From Serinicoccus marinus DSM 15273 (GTDB lineage: Bacteria > Actinomycetota > Actinomycetes > Actinomycetales > Dermatophilaceae), in assembly GCF_008386315.1 (NCBI RefSeq), contig NZ_CP043808.1:2108001-2172000 (forward strand): a DNA stretch of 64,000 nt, written 5' to 3'. Position 1 is the first letter of the stretch. The number at the start of each line of letters is the position of its first letter. Under the pieces are notes generated by a model that saw nothing but the letters and a program-made list of their open reading frames with translations, searched no databases and was not told the origin of the DNA. The translations under genes were made by a program, and so were the position numbers. This document shows, piece after piece, positions 48,020-57,030 of this stretch.

Positions 48020-48970
48020 ATGCTGCCAGACATGGAAGTGGTCATCGCCCACCTCGCGGCTCATGGTGGCGTCGCCAGCGGTGTCGGTCTGCGTGCTCTC
48101 GGGGTGACCCCGAGCCAGCTCACCACGCTCGTCCGGTCGGGTGTCCTGGTCCGGATCCGCCGGGACAGCTTTGTGGGCGGTGAGGCATGGCGGTCGGCAG
48201 CACCGTGGGAGCGTCTGGACCTGAGCGCCAGAGCCGTCGCGGCGAGCCTGTGCGGCCCCGGCAAGCCTCATGCCCTGAGCCACCACAGTTCCCTGGCGGT
48301 GCGCGGCATCGGCAGCTTCGGCGTCGATGGCCGCGTGCATCTCGTCCGCACGGATGGGCAGCGGGGACGCAGCGACGACGTGGTCAAGGTGCATCCACCG
48401 GTGCCTTCGGAATGGGCGACCGGGACCGACCCGCCCTCGGTCGAGCCGGCCCTGGCCTGCCTGCAGGTCGCCGGCTCGTTCGGGGTCGTCGCCGGGCTGG
48501 TCAGCTCGGACATCGCGCTGCGCCAAGGCGCGACGACCATGGAGGGGCTGCACCATGCGCACCGCGAGGGGTCGTTCGGGCACGGCGCGCCGTCGGTGCG
48601 CACCGTGCTCGAGCACGCCACGGGTCTCAGCGGGTCGGCCGGGGAGACCCGGTGCCGCTGGATCATGCTGGAGGCAGGACTGCCGATCCCCGAGCTCCAG
48701 GCGATGATCTGCGACGACGACGGCGACCTCGTCGGCTACGTCGACTTCCTGCTGCGTGAGGCCTGGACGATCGTCGAGTTCGACGGGGCACTCAAGTACG
48801 GCTCGGCGCAGGACCTCATGGCCGAGAAGTGGCGCGAGGACCGGCTGCGCGCCCTCGGCTACGAGGTGGTCCGCATTACCTGGGAGGACCTGGCACACCC
48901 GAAGCGCGTCATCGCCAAGATCCGGGCCGCCATGGCTCGGGGGCTGGCTCGACACACGACCTCTGTCTGA
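48020..48970 (+). CDS. AbiEi/DUF559-type protein (antitoxin-like N-terminus, nuclease-like C-terminus)
   Basis: 316 residues. The N-terminal ~90 residues resemble the winged-helix start of AbiEi-type antitoxins (VIAHLAAHGGVASGVGLRALGVTPSQLTTLVRSGVLVRIRRDSFV). The C-terminal part has a PD-(D/E)XK-like pattern, VDFLLREAWTIVEFDGALKY, as in DUF559/Vsr-like endonucleases. Such actinobacterial proteins are often annotated as type IV antitoxins, but no AbiEii toxin is adjacent. It lies within the 2-kb module flanked by the inverted elements. Start ATG 48020, or 48032. Confidence 0.7.
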   Translation: MLPDMEVVIAHLAAHGGVASGVGLRALGVTPSQLTTLVRSGVLVRIRRDSFVGGEAWRSAAPWERLDLSARAVAASLCGPGKPHALSHHSSLAVRGIGSFGVDGRVHLVRTDGQRGRSDDVVKVHPPVPSEWATGTDPPSVEPALACLQVAGSFGVVAGLVSSDIALRQGATTMEGLHHAHREGSFGHGAPSVRTVLEHATGLSGSAGETRCRWIMLEAGLPIPELQAMICDDDGDLVGYVDFLLREAWTIVEFDGALKYGSAQDLMAEKWREDRLRALGYEVVRITWEDLAHPKRVIAKIRAAMARGLARHTTSV

Positions 48971-48982
48971 GGTGGGCTCTGG

Positions 48983-49671
48983 CTACTCAGGCTCGGGGCG
49001 GGCTCGCTCGCGGCCCCACCCCTGGCTCACCACCACGCGCGCGTCGTTGGGCAGAGCGACCTGCTCACCTGCGAGGAGTGAGTCCGTGAGCCGGATGAGC
49101 TCGGAGCAGCTCCTAGAGCGACCGTGCCCATCGTCTGACACCTGCGTCAGCACCCTGCGGTCGAAGGACCAACCATCGCCCCGTATCAGCACGAAGGGCT
49201 CGACCGCGTGCAGCACCAGCTCATCCAGTCCTTCGGACAACGAGCCGCTCCCGTCGTCGCAGGCACGCAACCGCAGTGAGGCAGCTGGCCCAGCAATACA
49301 CCGGTCTCGCCCAGGGCGATCTCCACGCCGGCCACCAATCCGTCGCCGGCTCTGCCGTCGTGCTCGAGGAGCCAGAAGGGCTGTGCCCTTTCTACCGAGG
49401 TAGGAGGCTGGAGCAGGACAGCGCGCTCAGCCGCTCGCTGACCGCTGCCCAGGGGCGCCGGCACCTCCGAGAGGGTCCGCCCGACACGGTCTCGCAGGAC
49501 CTCGCGCCACACCCTCGCTCGCGCGAGCAGGACCTCGTACCGCCCCGGATCGGTTACCCGCGAGTACTCCTCGTCCCGCGGCGACTCCATCGGTCCGCGC
49601 GGGGCGGGCCAGGAGGATTGGTCGAGAAGGGCATACCGGCGGACCACCTCGTCCTGCACGACCTCGCTCAT
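48983..49671 (-). CDS. Hypothetical protein, frameshifted
   Basis: When one base is added near 49280-49286 this becomes a protein of about 229 residues starting SEVVQDEVVRRYALLDQSSWPAPRGPMESPRDEEYSRVTDPGRYEVL (given here in part) and continuing to a C-terminus with VVSQGWGRERARPEPE. I do not recognise the family. There is no signal peptide or membrane segment. Its end is 12 bp from the convergent AbiEi-like gene, and both lie between the two inverted elements. Confidence 0.55.
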
Positions 49672-49750
49672 GGCCGAGCACCCTAGTGATGCGGCGCACC
49701 CCGCGACACCCATGGTGATGCCGGTCCCAGCCTGGGCACACGAGGTGCAG

Positions 49751-49848
49751 CCTGGGCACGGTTGCTGGGGCGGAACTGAGGAAATATCCGCCGCTTCGCT
49801 CCAGGAAGCATGCACAGGTATGCCTGGGGCGGGTGTGGCGTGCTCAGG
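49751..49848. mobile_element. 98-bp inverted-repeat element, copy B
   Basis: Inverted counterpart of copy A: on the plus strand it runs from CCTGGGCACG to CGTGCTCAGG with the octamer GGTATGCC at 49817. Same length as A without gaps. It lies in the 289-bp spacer between the hypothetical gene and the helicase gene; outside the element that spacer holds nothing further that I recognise. Confidence 0.7.
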
Positions 49849-49960
49849 TTCGGGTGTGCGTGAGGGCCGGTGCCCCACGCCCGTGGCCGGGCATGCCCCG
49901 CTTCCCCGAGGCCGACCCGGCTCCCCCGAAGGCCCGCCCCCGCTCCCCGAGGGCCACCCC

Positions 49961-51708
49961 TCAGCGGCGGCCGACGAACCACCGCCGGATGGTGTCGATC
50001 CGGTCGCGGACCTGCCCCGAGCTCGCCGTCGCCAGCTCCGGGCCGCCGGAGGCGCGGCGCAGCTCGGCGTGGACGACGGCGTGCGGCTGGCCCTTCTTCT
50101 GGGCGTATGCCGAGACGAGCTTGTTGAGCTCCTTGCGGTGCTCGGCCAGCGCCCGGTGCGCCGAGACCGCCTCCGCGCGCTCGCGCCCGCCACCCCGGCC
50201 GACCTGCGTCTTCTGCCGCTCCCGCAGCAGGGTCGCGACCTGGTCCGGCTCCAGGAGCCCGGGCAGACCGAGGTAGTCGTCCTCGTCCTCCGAGCCCGGC
50301 ATACCGCCGAGGCCGTACTGCTCGGCGTCGAAGAGCACGTGGTCGAACTCCGCGTCCGACCCGATCGCCTCGTAGCTGCCGGCCAGCTCGTCCGAGGCCC
50401 CCTCGTCCTCCTGCGCTGCGGCGACGAGCCCGTCCTCCTCGGACCACAGCTGGTCCTCGTCGGTCTCCTTCCGGTTGAGCGCGTGGTCGCGCTCCAGCTC
50501 CATCGACCCCGCGTGGCCCAGGAGCAACGGCACGTTGGGCAGGAAGACCGACGCGGTCTCGCCGCGCCGCCGGGCCCGCACGAAGCGGCCCACCGCCTGG
50601 GCGAAGAACAGCGGCGTCGAGGTGGACGTGGCATAGACGCCCACGGCGAGGCGTGGCACGTCGACGCCCTCGGACACCATCCGCACCGCGACCATCCACC
50701 GCGCGTCGCCCTGGGCGAACTCCTCGATCCGCGCCGACGCACCCGCGTCGTCGGACAGCACGACGGTCGCGGCCTGGCCGGTGATCTCCCGGAGCTGCTT
50801 GGCGTAGGCGCGGGCCGAGCGCTGGTCGGAGGCGATGACCAGGCCGCCCGCGTCCTCGACGTGCCGGCGCACCTCGCTGAGCCGCTTGTCGGCCGCCCGC
50901 AGCACCGCCGGGACCCAGTCGCCCGCCGGGTCCAGCGCGGTGCGCCACGCCTGCTTGGTGACGTCCTGCGTCAGCGGCTCCCCCAGCCGCGCCTCGAGCT
51001 CGTCGCCGACCTTGGTCCGCCACCGCATCGTGCCGCCGTAGGAGAGGAACAGCACCGGACGCACGACGCCGTCCCGGAGCGCGTCGGCATACCCGTAGGT
51101 GTAGTCGGCCGAGGACCGCAGCACGCCCTCGGCGTCCATCTCGTAGCGCACGAACGGGATCGCGGCCGTGTCCGAGCGGAAGGGCGTGCCGGTCAGCGCG
51201 AGCCGGCGCGTGGCCGGCTCGAAGGCGTCGCGCACCGCCTCCCCCAGGACAACGCGTCGCCGCCGTGGTGGACCTCGTCGAGGATGACCAAGGTCCGCGC
51301 GGCCTCGGTCCGGGCCCGGTGCAGCAGCGGCTTGCTGGCGACACCGGCATACGTCACCGCGACGCCGTCGAAGTCCCGGCTGTGGCGGCCCTGCGCGTTG
51401 GCGAAGCGCGGGTCGATCCGGATCCCGACCTTGGCCGCCGCCTCGGCCCACTGCGTCTTGAGGTGCTCGGTCGGCGCGACGACGCAGATCCGCTGCACCT
51501 CGCCGCGGTCGAGCAGCTCGGTCGCGACGCGCAGCGCGAAGGTCGTCTTGCCCGCCCCCGGGGTCGCGACCGCGAGAAAGTCGCGGGGCCGCTCGGTGAG
51601 GTAGGTCTCCAGCGCGGCGGCCTGCCACGCACGCAACTTGCCCGCCGTGCCCCAGGCGGCGCGCTCGGGGTAGGCGGGGGGCAGGTGGGAGGCGGCTGAG
51701 GTGGACAT
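49961..51708 (-). CDS. DEAD/DEAH-box (SF2) helicase, frameshifted
   Basis: About 582 residues when restored. Walker A is ATPGAGKTT, motif II DEVHH (ILDEVHHGG), motif III LTGTPFRSD, and the second RecA-like domain ends in QAVGRFVRARR. The frame is lost at a run of five C at 51241-51245; one more restores DALSWGEAVRDAFEPATRR. This UvsW/Ssl2-like helicase of actinobacteria has no set role. Charged tail with QKKGQPHAVV. The conserved pairing with DUF3039 (divergent) is known in the phylum. Confidence 0.85.
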
Positions 51709-51840
51709 CGGCGACCCAGGATAGGTCGTTTCCGGATCCGACTCACCGGGGCTCGGGCTCAGTCCCCCGACACCCCGGCCGTGGTATGACGCCCGCCTCG
51801 CCCGTGCGCACGGCACGGGCGCGACGCCTAGAATCGGGTC

Positions 51841-52170
51841 ATGAGCACGCGCATGTCGGACCAGCCCCTCGACGCCCCGGAGGCCCCCAGCGCCCCGTCG
51901 ACGCAGACGGCCGTGCTGGAGCGGGAGGACACCCGGGTCGAGCCGGACCTGTCCGAGCCGGGCGACCACGAGCGCTTCTCCCACTACGTCCGCAAGGAGA
52001 AGATCATGGAGTCCGCGCTGAGCGGCAACCCCGTGATCGCGCTATGCGGCAAGGTCTGGGTGCCGGGCCGGGACCCGCAGAAGTTCCCGGTGTGCCCGCA
52101 GTGCAAGGAGATCTACGAAGGTCTGCGTGAGCCGCAGGACGGCGGCGGCTCGGACGGCGACGAGGGCTGA
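51841..52170 (+). CDS. DUF3039 family protein
   Basis: 109 residues. The conserved centre reads HYVRKEKIMESALSGNPVIALCGKVWVPGRDP, in part, with Cys pair CPQCKEIY near the end, suggesting a small metal-binding domain. The family is actinobacterial and of unknown function, regularly next to the divergent helicase. Confidence 0.9.
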   Translation: MSTRMSDQPLDAPEAPSAPSTQTAVLEREDTRVEPDLSEPGDHERFSHYVRKEKIMESALSGNPVIALCGKVWVPGRDPQKFPVCPQCKEIYEGLREPQDGGGSDGDEG

Positions 52171-52293
52171 GGGGCAACCACACGCGACGCTCGGTCGGCG
52201 CAGGGGCAACCACACGCGACGCTCGGTCGGCGCAGGGGCAACCACAGGCGACGCCCGGTGGGCGCAAGGGCAACCACACGCGGCGCTCGGTCA
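52171..52293. repeat. 32-bp tandem repeat, four copies
   Basis: Units begin at 52171, 52203, 52235 and 52267; the first two are identical, the third and fourth have a few changes, and the last ends in the yqgE stop codon. Each starts GGGGCAACCACACGCGACGC. The array fills the whole gap between two convergent genes. Unit length and lack of unique spacers exclude CRISPR. Confidence 0.9.
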
Positions 52294-52863
52294 GTTGCGC
52301 TCGGGTTGCTCGGTGAAGGTCACGAGGAAGGACGCGGCCGAGCGCTGGCGCAGCAGCACGTCGCGCCACAGGTCCTCCGTCTCCTCGCGGAAGGGGTCGC
52401 GCGGCTCGCGGGGCACGACGTGCCAGGCCCCCTGCCGGATCTCGGAGTCCAGCTGCCCGGCCGACCAGCCGCTGTAGCCGACGAAGATGCGGAAGGCCCC
52501 GAGCTCGGGCACGACGAGCGGTGCCGGCGCGTCGAGGTCGACCAGGCCGATGCCGCCGAAGAGCAGCTGCGTGCCCAGCGGCGGGTCGCCCGGGTCGTGG
52601 CCGGGCACGCTCACCAGCCCCATCGCGGTGTCGCGTCCGACCGGCCCGCCGCGGAAGAGCACGCCCGGCTCGGTGACGAACGGCTGCCACTCCGGCAGCA
52701 CCGCGTCCACGGAGGCCTCCATCGGCTGGTTGAGCACCAGCCCGTGCGCCCCCTCCTCGTCGTGGTGCAGCACGAGGACGACCGACCCGGCGAACGGCTC
52801 ACCCGTCAGCGGGGTCGCGACCAGCAGCTGACCGACCGCCAGCTCGGGGCTGGGCGTGGTCAC
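52291..52863 (-). CDS. YqgE/AlgH family protein (DUF179)
   Basis: 190 residues. The family motif FAGSVVLVLHHDEEGAHGLVLNQP, in part, and FRGGPVGRDT are clear; later FVGYSGWSAGQLDSEI. The role is unknown, though alginate regulation was proposed for AlgH. GTG at 52863 overlaps the VanZ-like stop (GTGA). The tandem repeat reaches into the last codons. Confidence 0.9.
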   Translation of the reverse strand: MTTPSPELAVGQLLVATPLTGEPFAGSVVLVLHHDEEGAHGLVLNQPMEASVDAVLPEWQPFVTEPGVLFRGGPVGRDTAMGLVSVPGHDPGDPPLGTQLLFGGIGLVDLDAPAPLVVPELGAFRIFVGYSGWSAGQLDSEIRQGAWHVVPREPRDPFREETEDLWRDVLLRQRSAASFLVTFTEQPERN

Positions 52864-53231
52864 CGGGACTCCCCCTGCCGCGCGTCCGCCGCGGTGGTCG
52901 CCGTCGCCATGCCCCCATCATGGCCCCACCGGCGCCTCGCCGTCGCGGCGATCCCGACCGCCAGCGCGATGCCGAGCAGGTCTGCGGCCAGGTCCAGCGG
53001 GTCCGCCTGCCGCATCGGGGCGAGCAGCTGCTGCAGCGGCTCGCTGACGAGGGCGTGCACCACCAGCACCGGCACCAGCCAGCGCGCCCGGAGCCAGCAC
53101 GCGAGCAGCGTCGGGATGCCGAAGAGCAGCAGGTGGCCCACCTTGTCCAGGCCCGGTATGCCGTCCGGCCCGGGGGCCTGCGGGGCATACAGGCCGTAGC
53201 CTTGCACGAGCAGGGCCACGAGCAGCGCCAC
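52860..53231 (-). CDS. VanZ-like membrane protein
   Basis: About 123 residues with three or four hydrophobic helices (VALLVALLVQGYGLYAP, HLLLFGIPTLLACWL, WLVPVLVVHALVSEPLQQLL, LLGIALAVGIAATA) and the VanZ-type motif DKVGHLLLFG ... DLAADLLGIALG. Teicoplanin-resistance VanZ relatives are common envelope proteins of unclear role. Start taken at the GTG 53231; the exact start is uncertain. Confidence 0.75.
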   Translation of the reverse strand: MALLVALLVQGYGLYAPQAPGPDGIPGLDKVGHLLLFGIPTLLACWLRARWLVPVLVVHALVSEPLQQLLAPMRQADPLDLAADLLGIALAVGIAATARRRWGHDGGMATATTAADARQGESR

Positions 53232-53287
53232 CCACCCGAAGAGCCGGATGAGGTCGAGACCGGGCTGCGGACCCGGGGCCAGCGAGG

Positions 53288-54718
53288 TCAGCTGGACCCC
53301 TGGAGCCTCGCCTCGGCCGCGGCCTGCACCGCCTGGGCGACGGCCCCCCCCTTGGTCGCCTTCGGGTTGAAGACGCTCGGGATGATGTAGGTGGGGTTGA
53401 GCTCGTCGGCGGACACCACGTCGGCCAGCGCCGTGGCAGCGGCGAGCAGCATCTCGTCGTCGATGTGGTCGCTCTGCGCGTCGAGCAGGCCGCGGAAGAC
53501 GCCGGGGAAGACGAGCACGTTGTTGATCTGGTTGGCGAAGTCGCTGCGCCCGGTCGCGACGACCGTCGCGTGCTTGCCGGCCTCGACCGGGTCCACCTCG
53601 GGGACCGGGTTGGCCATGGCGAAGACGACGGCGTCCTCGTTCATCTGCGCGATGTCCTCGCCGGTGAGGATGCCGCCGGCGGAGACGCCGATGAAGACGT
53701 CGGCGCCCACGAGCGCGTCCTTGAGGGTCCCGGTCTCCAACGCCTGGTTGGTCTGGCTCGCGATCCAGGCGAGGTTGCCGTTGTCGCCGCGCATGACGTC
53801 CGCGCGGCGCGGGTGGATGATCCCGTCGACGTCGGTCACGATGAGGTCGCGGGCCCCGGCGCGGAGCAGCAGCCGCATGATCGCCGAGCCGGCCGCCCCG
53901 GCGCCGGACATGACGATCTTGACGTCGCTGATGTCCTTGTCCACGACGCGCAGCGCGTTGGTGAGCGCGGCCAGCGCCACGATCGCGGTGCCGTGCTGGT
54001 CGTCGTGGAAGACCGGGATGTCGAGCTCCTTGCGCAGCCGGGCCTCGATGGCGAAGCAGCGCGGGGCGGAGATGTCCTCGAGGTTGATGCCGGCGAAACC
54101 GGGCGCCAGCGCCTTGACGATCCGCACGATCTCGTCGGCGTCGGTGGCGTCGAGGCAGATCGGGAAGGCGTCGATGTCGGCGAACCGCTTGAAGAGCGCG
54201 GCCTTGCCCTCCATGACCGGCATCGCCGCGAGCGGGCCGATGTCGCCGAGGCCGAGGACGGCCGAGCCGTCGGTGACGACGGCGACGGTGTTGCGCTTGA
54301 TGGTCAGGCTGCGGGCGTCCTCGGGCCTCTCCGCGATCGCCTGGCAGATCTTGGCCACGCCGGGCGTGTAGACGAGGGACAGGTCGTCGCGGTTGCGGAT
54401 CGGCAGCTTGGAGGTGACCTCGAGCTTGCCGCCGAGGTGCGCCAGGAAGGTGCGGTCGCTCACGCGTCCGATCTCGACCCCGTCGACGCCGCTGACCGCC
54501 TCGACCACCTCGGCGGCGTGATCGGTGCCGTAGGTCGCGATCGTCAGGTCGGCCTGCAGCCGCTCGGTCCCCGAGTCGCTGATGTCGACCGCCGTCACCA
54601 TCCCCCCGACGTCGGCCACCGCGGTCGTGATCTCCGAGACGGCGGTGACCCGGGCCGGCAGCTCCAGCCGGACGGTGATGGAGTTGGACACGGACGGAAC
54701 GGGGCTCATGGGCGCCAT
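53288..54718 (-). CDS. NAD(P)-dependent malic enzyme with N-terminal ACT-like domain
   Basis: 476 residues. Residues 1-80 look like an ACT domain (SITVRLELPARVTAVSEITTAVADVGG), then the malic-enzyme core: YTPGVAKICQAI, HDDQHGTAIVALAAL (catalytic/metal region), GAGAAGSAIMRLLL Rossmann loop, and FAMANPVPEV. It converts malate to pyruvate and CO2 and links to the aceA/aceB malate flux. A run of eight G in the last codons is read intact here. The ABC ATPase gene stops 6 bp from its start. Confidence 0.93.
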   Translation of the reverse strand: MAPMSPVPSVSNSITVRLELPARVTAVSEITTAVADVGGMVTAVDISDSGTERLQADLTIATYGTDHAAEVVEAVSGVDGVEIGRVSDRTFLAHLGGKLEVTSKLPIRNRDDLSLVYTPGVAKICQAIAERPEDARSLTIKRNTVAVVTDGSAVLGLGDIGPLAAMPVMEGKAALFKRFADIDAFPICLDATDADEIVRIVKALAPGFAGINLEDISAPRCFAIEARLRKELDIPVFHDDQHGTAIVALAALTNALRVVDKDISDVKIVMSGAGAAGSAIMRLLLRAGARDLIVTDVDGIIHPRRADVMRGDNGNLAWIASQTNQALETGTLKDALVGADVFIGVSAGGILTGEDIAQMNEDAVVFAMANPVPEVDPVEAGKHATVVATGRSDFANQINNVLVFPGVFRGLLDAQSDHIDDEMLLAAATALADVVSADELNPTYIIPSVFNPKATKGGAVAQAVQAAAEARLQGSS

Positions 54719-54724
54719 TGTGTC

Positions 54725-56161
54725 CTACCAGGTCACCACCGTGTCGCACCACGTGCGGAGAAGTTCCTCGTCGTGCGAGGCCACGAGCACCCCGCAGCCC
54801 GAGCGGTGCTGGTGGGTGTGCACGGCGCGCACCAGGTCGCGCGCCGTGGCCCCGTCGACCATGGACGTCGGCTCGTCCAGCAGCAGGTAGTCGGCGTCCA
54901 GCGCGAGCGCCCGGGCCAGGACGACCCGCTGCAGCTGGCCGCCGGAGACCTCGTCGGCGCGCCGGCCGGCGAGGGCCGGGTCGAGCCCGACCCGCTCCAG
55001 CAGACCGGCCACGACAGCGCGGTCGTGCGGCATACCCGCGAGCACCAGCGGCTCGACCACAGCGCGCCCGAGCGTCCACCGCGGGTCGACGGACTGCCGT
55101 GGGTCCTGCGGCAGGTAGGCGATCCGGCGCCGGACGCTCGCCGGCACCTCGTGACCGGTGCCGCGCACCGGGCGACCGTCGAGCACGACCTGCCCCGCCG
55201 CCGGACGGTGCAGCAGCGCCAGGGTGCGCAGGAGCGTGGTCTTGCCCGCGCCCGAGGGCGCCATGAGACCGGTGACCTGGTCGGCGGGGACGCTCAGCGT
55301 CACCCCCTCGCGGACGAGGACACCGCGCCCGCGCCGCAGCGTGAGATCGACACCGGCGAGGGTATGCCCCGTCCCCGCGCCGCGCTTCCGACGTCGCCCG
55401 GCGTCGTGGTGCCGGGCGCCCCGCACCCGGGCGACCACCTCCTGCGGCGGACCCGCGGGGGCGGTCCGGCCGGCGTCGAGCTCGACGACCCGGTCGGCGA
55501 CCTGCTCGGCCAGCGTGAGGTCGTGCGTCACGACGAGCACCGCCCGGCCCTCCTCCCGCGCGAGCCGGGCCAGCCCGGCCCCGACCGCCTCGGCGCGTGG
55601 CCGGTCCAGCCCGGTGGTCGGCTCGTCGGCCAGCACCAGCCGAGGGTCGCCCAGCAGCGACAGCGCGTTGGAGACCCGCTGCGCCTGCCCCCCGGAGAGC
55701 TGCGAGGGCAGCCGCGCGCCCCACGCCGGGTCGACGTCGTGCCGCTCCATGGTGGCCACCACCGCAGCGCCGACCTCGGGCCGCGGCACGTGCACCCGGG
55801 CCTTCTCGACCAGGTGGCTGCGGACGGTCAGCACCGGCGTGAGCGAGCCGACCGGGGCCTGCGGCAACCAGGCCGTGAGCCGTCCTCGCAGCCGCTCCCG
55901 GGTGGGGCGGCCCGGGTCGAGCAGGTCGACCGTGGCGGGCTCGCCGTGCCACCGCGCGCTCCCCCGCACCAGCGCGCCCGGCGGCAGCAGTCCGAGCAGC
56001 GCCGAGGCGAGGGTCGACTTGCCGGCGCCGCTGGGCCCCAGCAGCACGACGACCTCGCCCTCGCGCACGTCGAGGTCCACCTCCTCGAGGACCACCTGCT
56101 CCCCGCCGGCCCCGTCCGGCAGGGCGACGCCGAGCCCGCGCACCTGCAGGCCGCCGGTCAT
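54725..56161 (-). CDS. Oligopeptide/nickel ABC transporter, fused double ATPase
   Basis: 478 residues holding two complete ATPase halves: Walker A GPSGAGKST at 42-50 with LSGGQAQRVS, and a second APSGAGKTT near residue 300 with VSGGQLQRVV and DEPTSMVDG. In most Dpp/Opp systems these are two proteins (DppD and DppF). It powers import of peptides or metal chelates by the permeases encoded upstream. Four-base overlap with the DppC-like gene. Confidence 0.92.
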   Translation of the reverse strand: MTGGLQVRGLGVALPDGAGGEQVVLEEVDLDVREGEVVVLLGPSGAGKSTLASALLGLLPPGALVRGSARWHGEPATVDLLDPGRPTRERLRGRLTAWLPQAPVGSLTPVLTVRSHLVEKARVHVPRPEVGAAVVATMERHDVDPAWGARLPSQLSGGQAQRVSNALSLLGDPRLVLADEPTTGLDRPRAEAVGAGLARLAREEGRAVLVVTHDLTLAEQVADRVVELDAGRTAPAGPPQEVVARVRGARHHDAGRRRKRGAGTGHTLAGVDLTLRRGRGVLVREGVTLSVPADQVTGLMAPSGAGKTTLLRTLALLHRPAAGQVVLDGRPVRGTGHEVPASVRRRIAYLPQDPRQSVDPRWTLGRAVVEPLVLAGMPHDRAVVAGLLERVGLDPALAGRRADEVSGGQLQRVVLARALALDADYLLLDEPTSMVDGATARDLVRAVHTHQHRSGCGVLVASHDEELLRTWCDTVVTW

Positions 56162-57030
56162 ACCCGTCCCCTCCCCGCCGGTCGCAGCCGCTCGGCGACG
56201 GCGAAGACGAGCAGGCTCAGGGCGACGAGCAGCAGCCCGGGCAGCACCGCGGGCCACCAGTGCCCGGCGAGCACGGCGGAGCGGGACTGCTCGATGATCG
56301 TGCCGAGCGAGGCCCGGTCGTCCGGGAGGCCCAGGCCGAGGAAGCTCAGCGCCGACTCGTGCATGATCGCGTGCGGCACCATGAGCACGCTGGCCAGGAG
56401 CACCCGCCCCATGACGTGCGCGAGGAGGTGCTGGCGCAGCACCCACCAACGGCCCGCGCCGGCTCCGACGGCAGCCTCGACGAAGCCGGCCCGGTCCAGC
56501 GCGAGCAGCTCGGCCCGCACGAGGCGCGCGGTGGTCGTCCAGTGGGTGAGCGCGACGCTGATGACGACGCTGGACAGCGAGGGTCCGAGCAGGGCGACGA
56601 TGACGATGCCGAGCACGAGGTGCGGCAGCGCGTTGACCGCGTCCACCAGGCGCATGAGCGTGGAGTCCAGCCAGCCGCCGCCCCGGCCGGCCGTCATGCC
56701 TGCGGCCGCGCCGACCACGACGCCGACGACGCTGGAGACGGCCGCCGCGACGAGCCCGACGAGCAGCGAGACCCTGGCGCCGGACAGCGACCGGTCGAGC
56801 AGGTCGCGCCCCGCCTGGTCGGTGCCGAAGGGGTGCTCGGGTGAGGGTGGGAGGTAGGCCCGGGCGAAGTCCGCGCCGCCCGCGCCCCCGACGAGGTCGA
56901 CCGCGAGCAGGACGAGCAGGAGCAGGCAGGCCGCGACGGCCCAGCCGAACGGCGAGCGGCTGCGGGTGCGTCCGGCCCTGGCCACGGTCCCGGGGCCTCC
57001 GTCGCGCACCGGCCGCCAGGGCTCAGCCAT
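56158..57030 (-). CDS. ABC transporter permease, DppC/OppC type
   Basis: 290 residues with about six membrane helices. The EAA loop is EAAVGAGAGRWWVLRQHLL, and FGTDQAGRDLLDRSL after helix 1 is a DppC hallmark. Overlaps the DppB-like gene by eight bases and the ATPase by four, so a single operon. Confidence 0.9.
   Translation of the reverse strand: MAEPWRPVRDGGPGTVARAGRTRSRSPFGWAVAACLLLLVLLAVDLVGGAGGADFARAYLPPSPEHPFGTDQAGRDLLDRSLSGARVSLLVGLVAAAVSSVVGVVVGAAAGMTAGRGGGWLDSTLMRLVDAVNALPHLVLGIVIVALLGPSLSSVVISVALTHWTTTARLVRAELLALDRAGFVEAAVGAGAGRWWVLRQHLLAHVMGRVLLASVLMVPHAIMHESALSFLGLGLPDDRASLGTIIEQSRSAVLAGHWWPAVLPGLLLVALSLLVFAVAERLRPAGRGRV

Noticed and set aside
47855..49848. A classical insertion sequence
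   Set aside because: No transposase is encoded between or near the inverted elements and no target-site duplication was seen.
52171..52293. CRISPR array
   Set aside because: Direct tandem units without spacers and no cas genes nearby.
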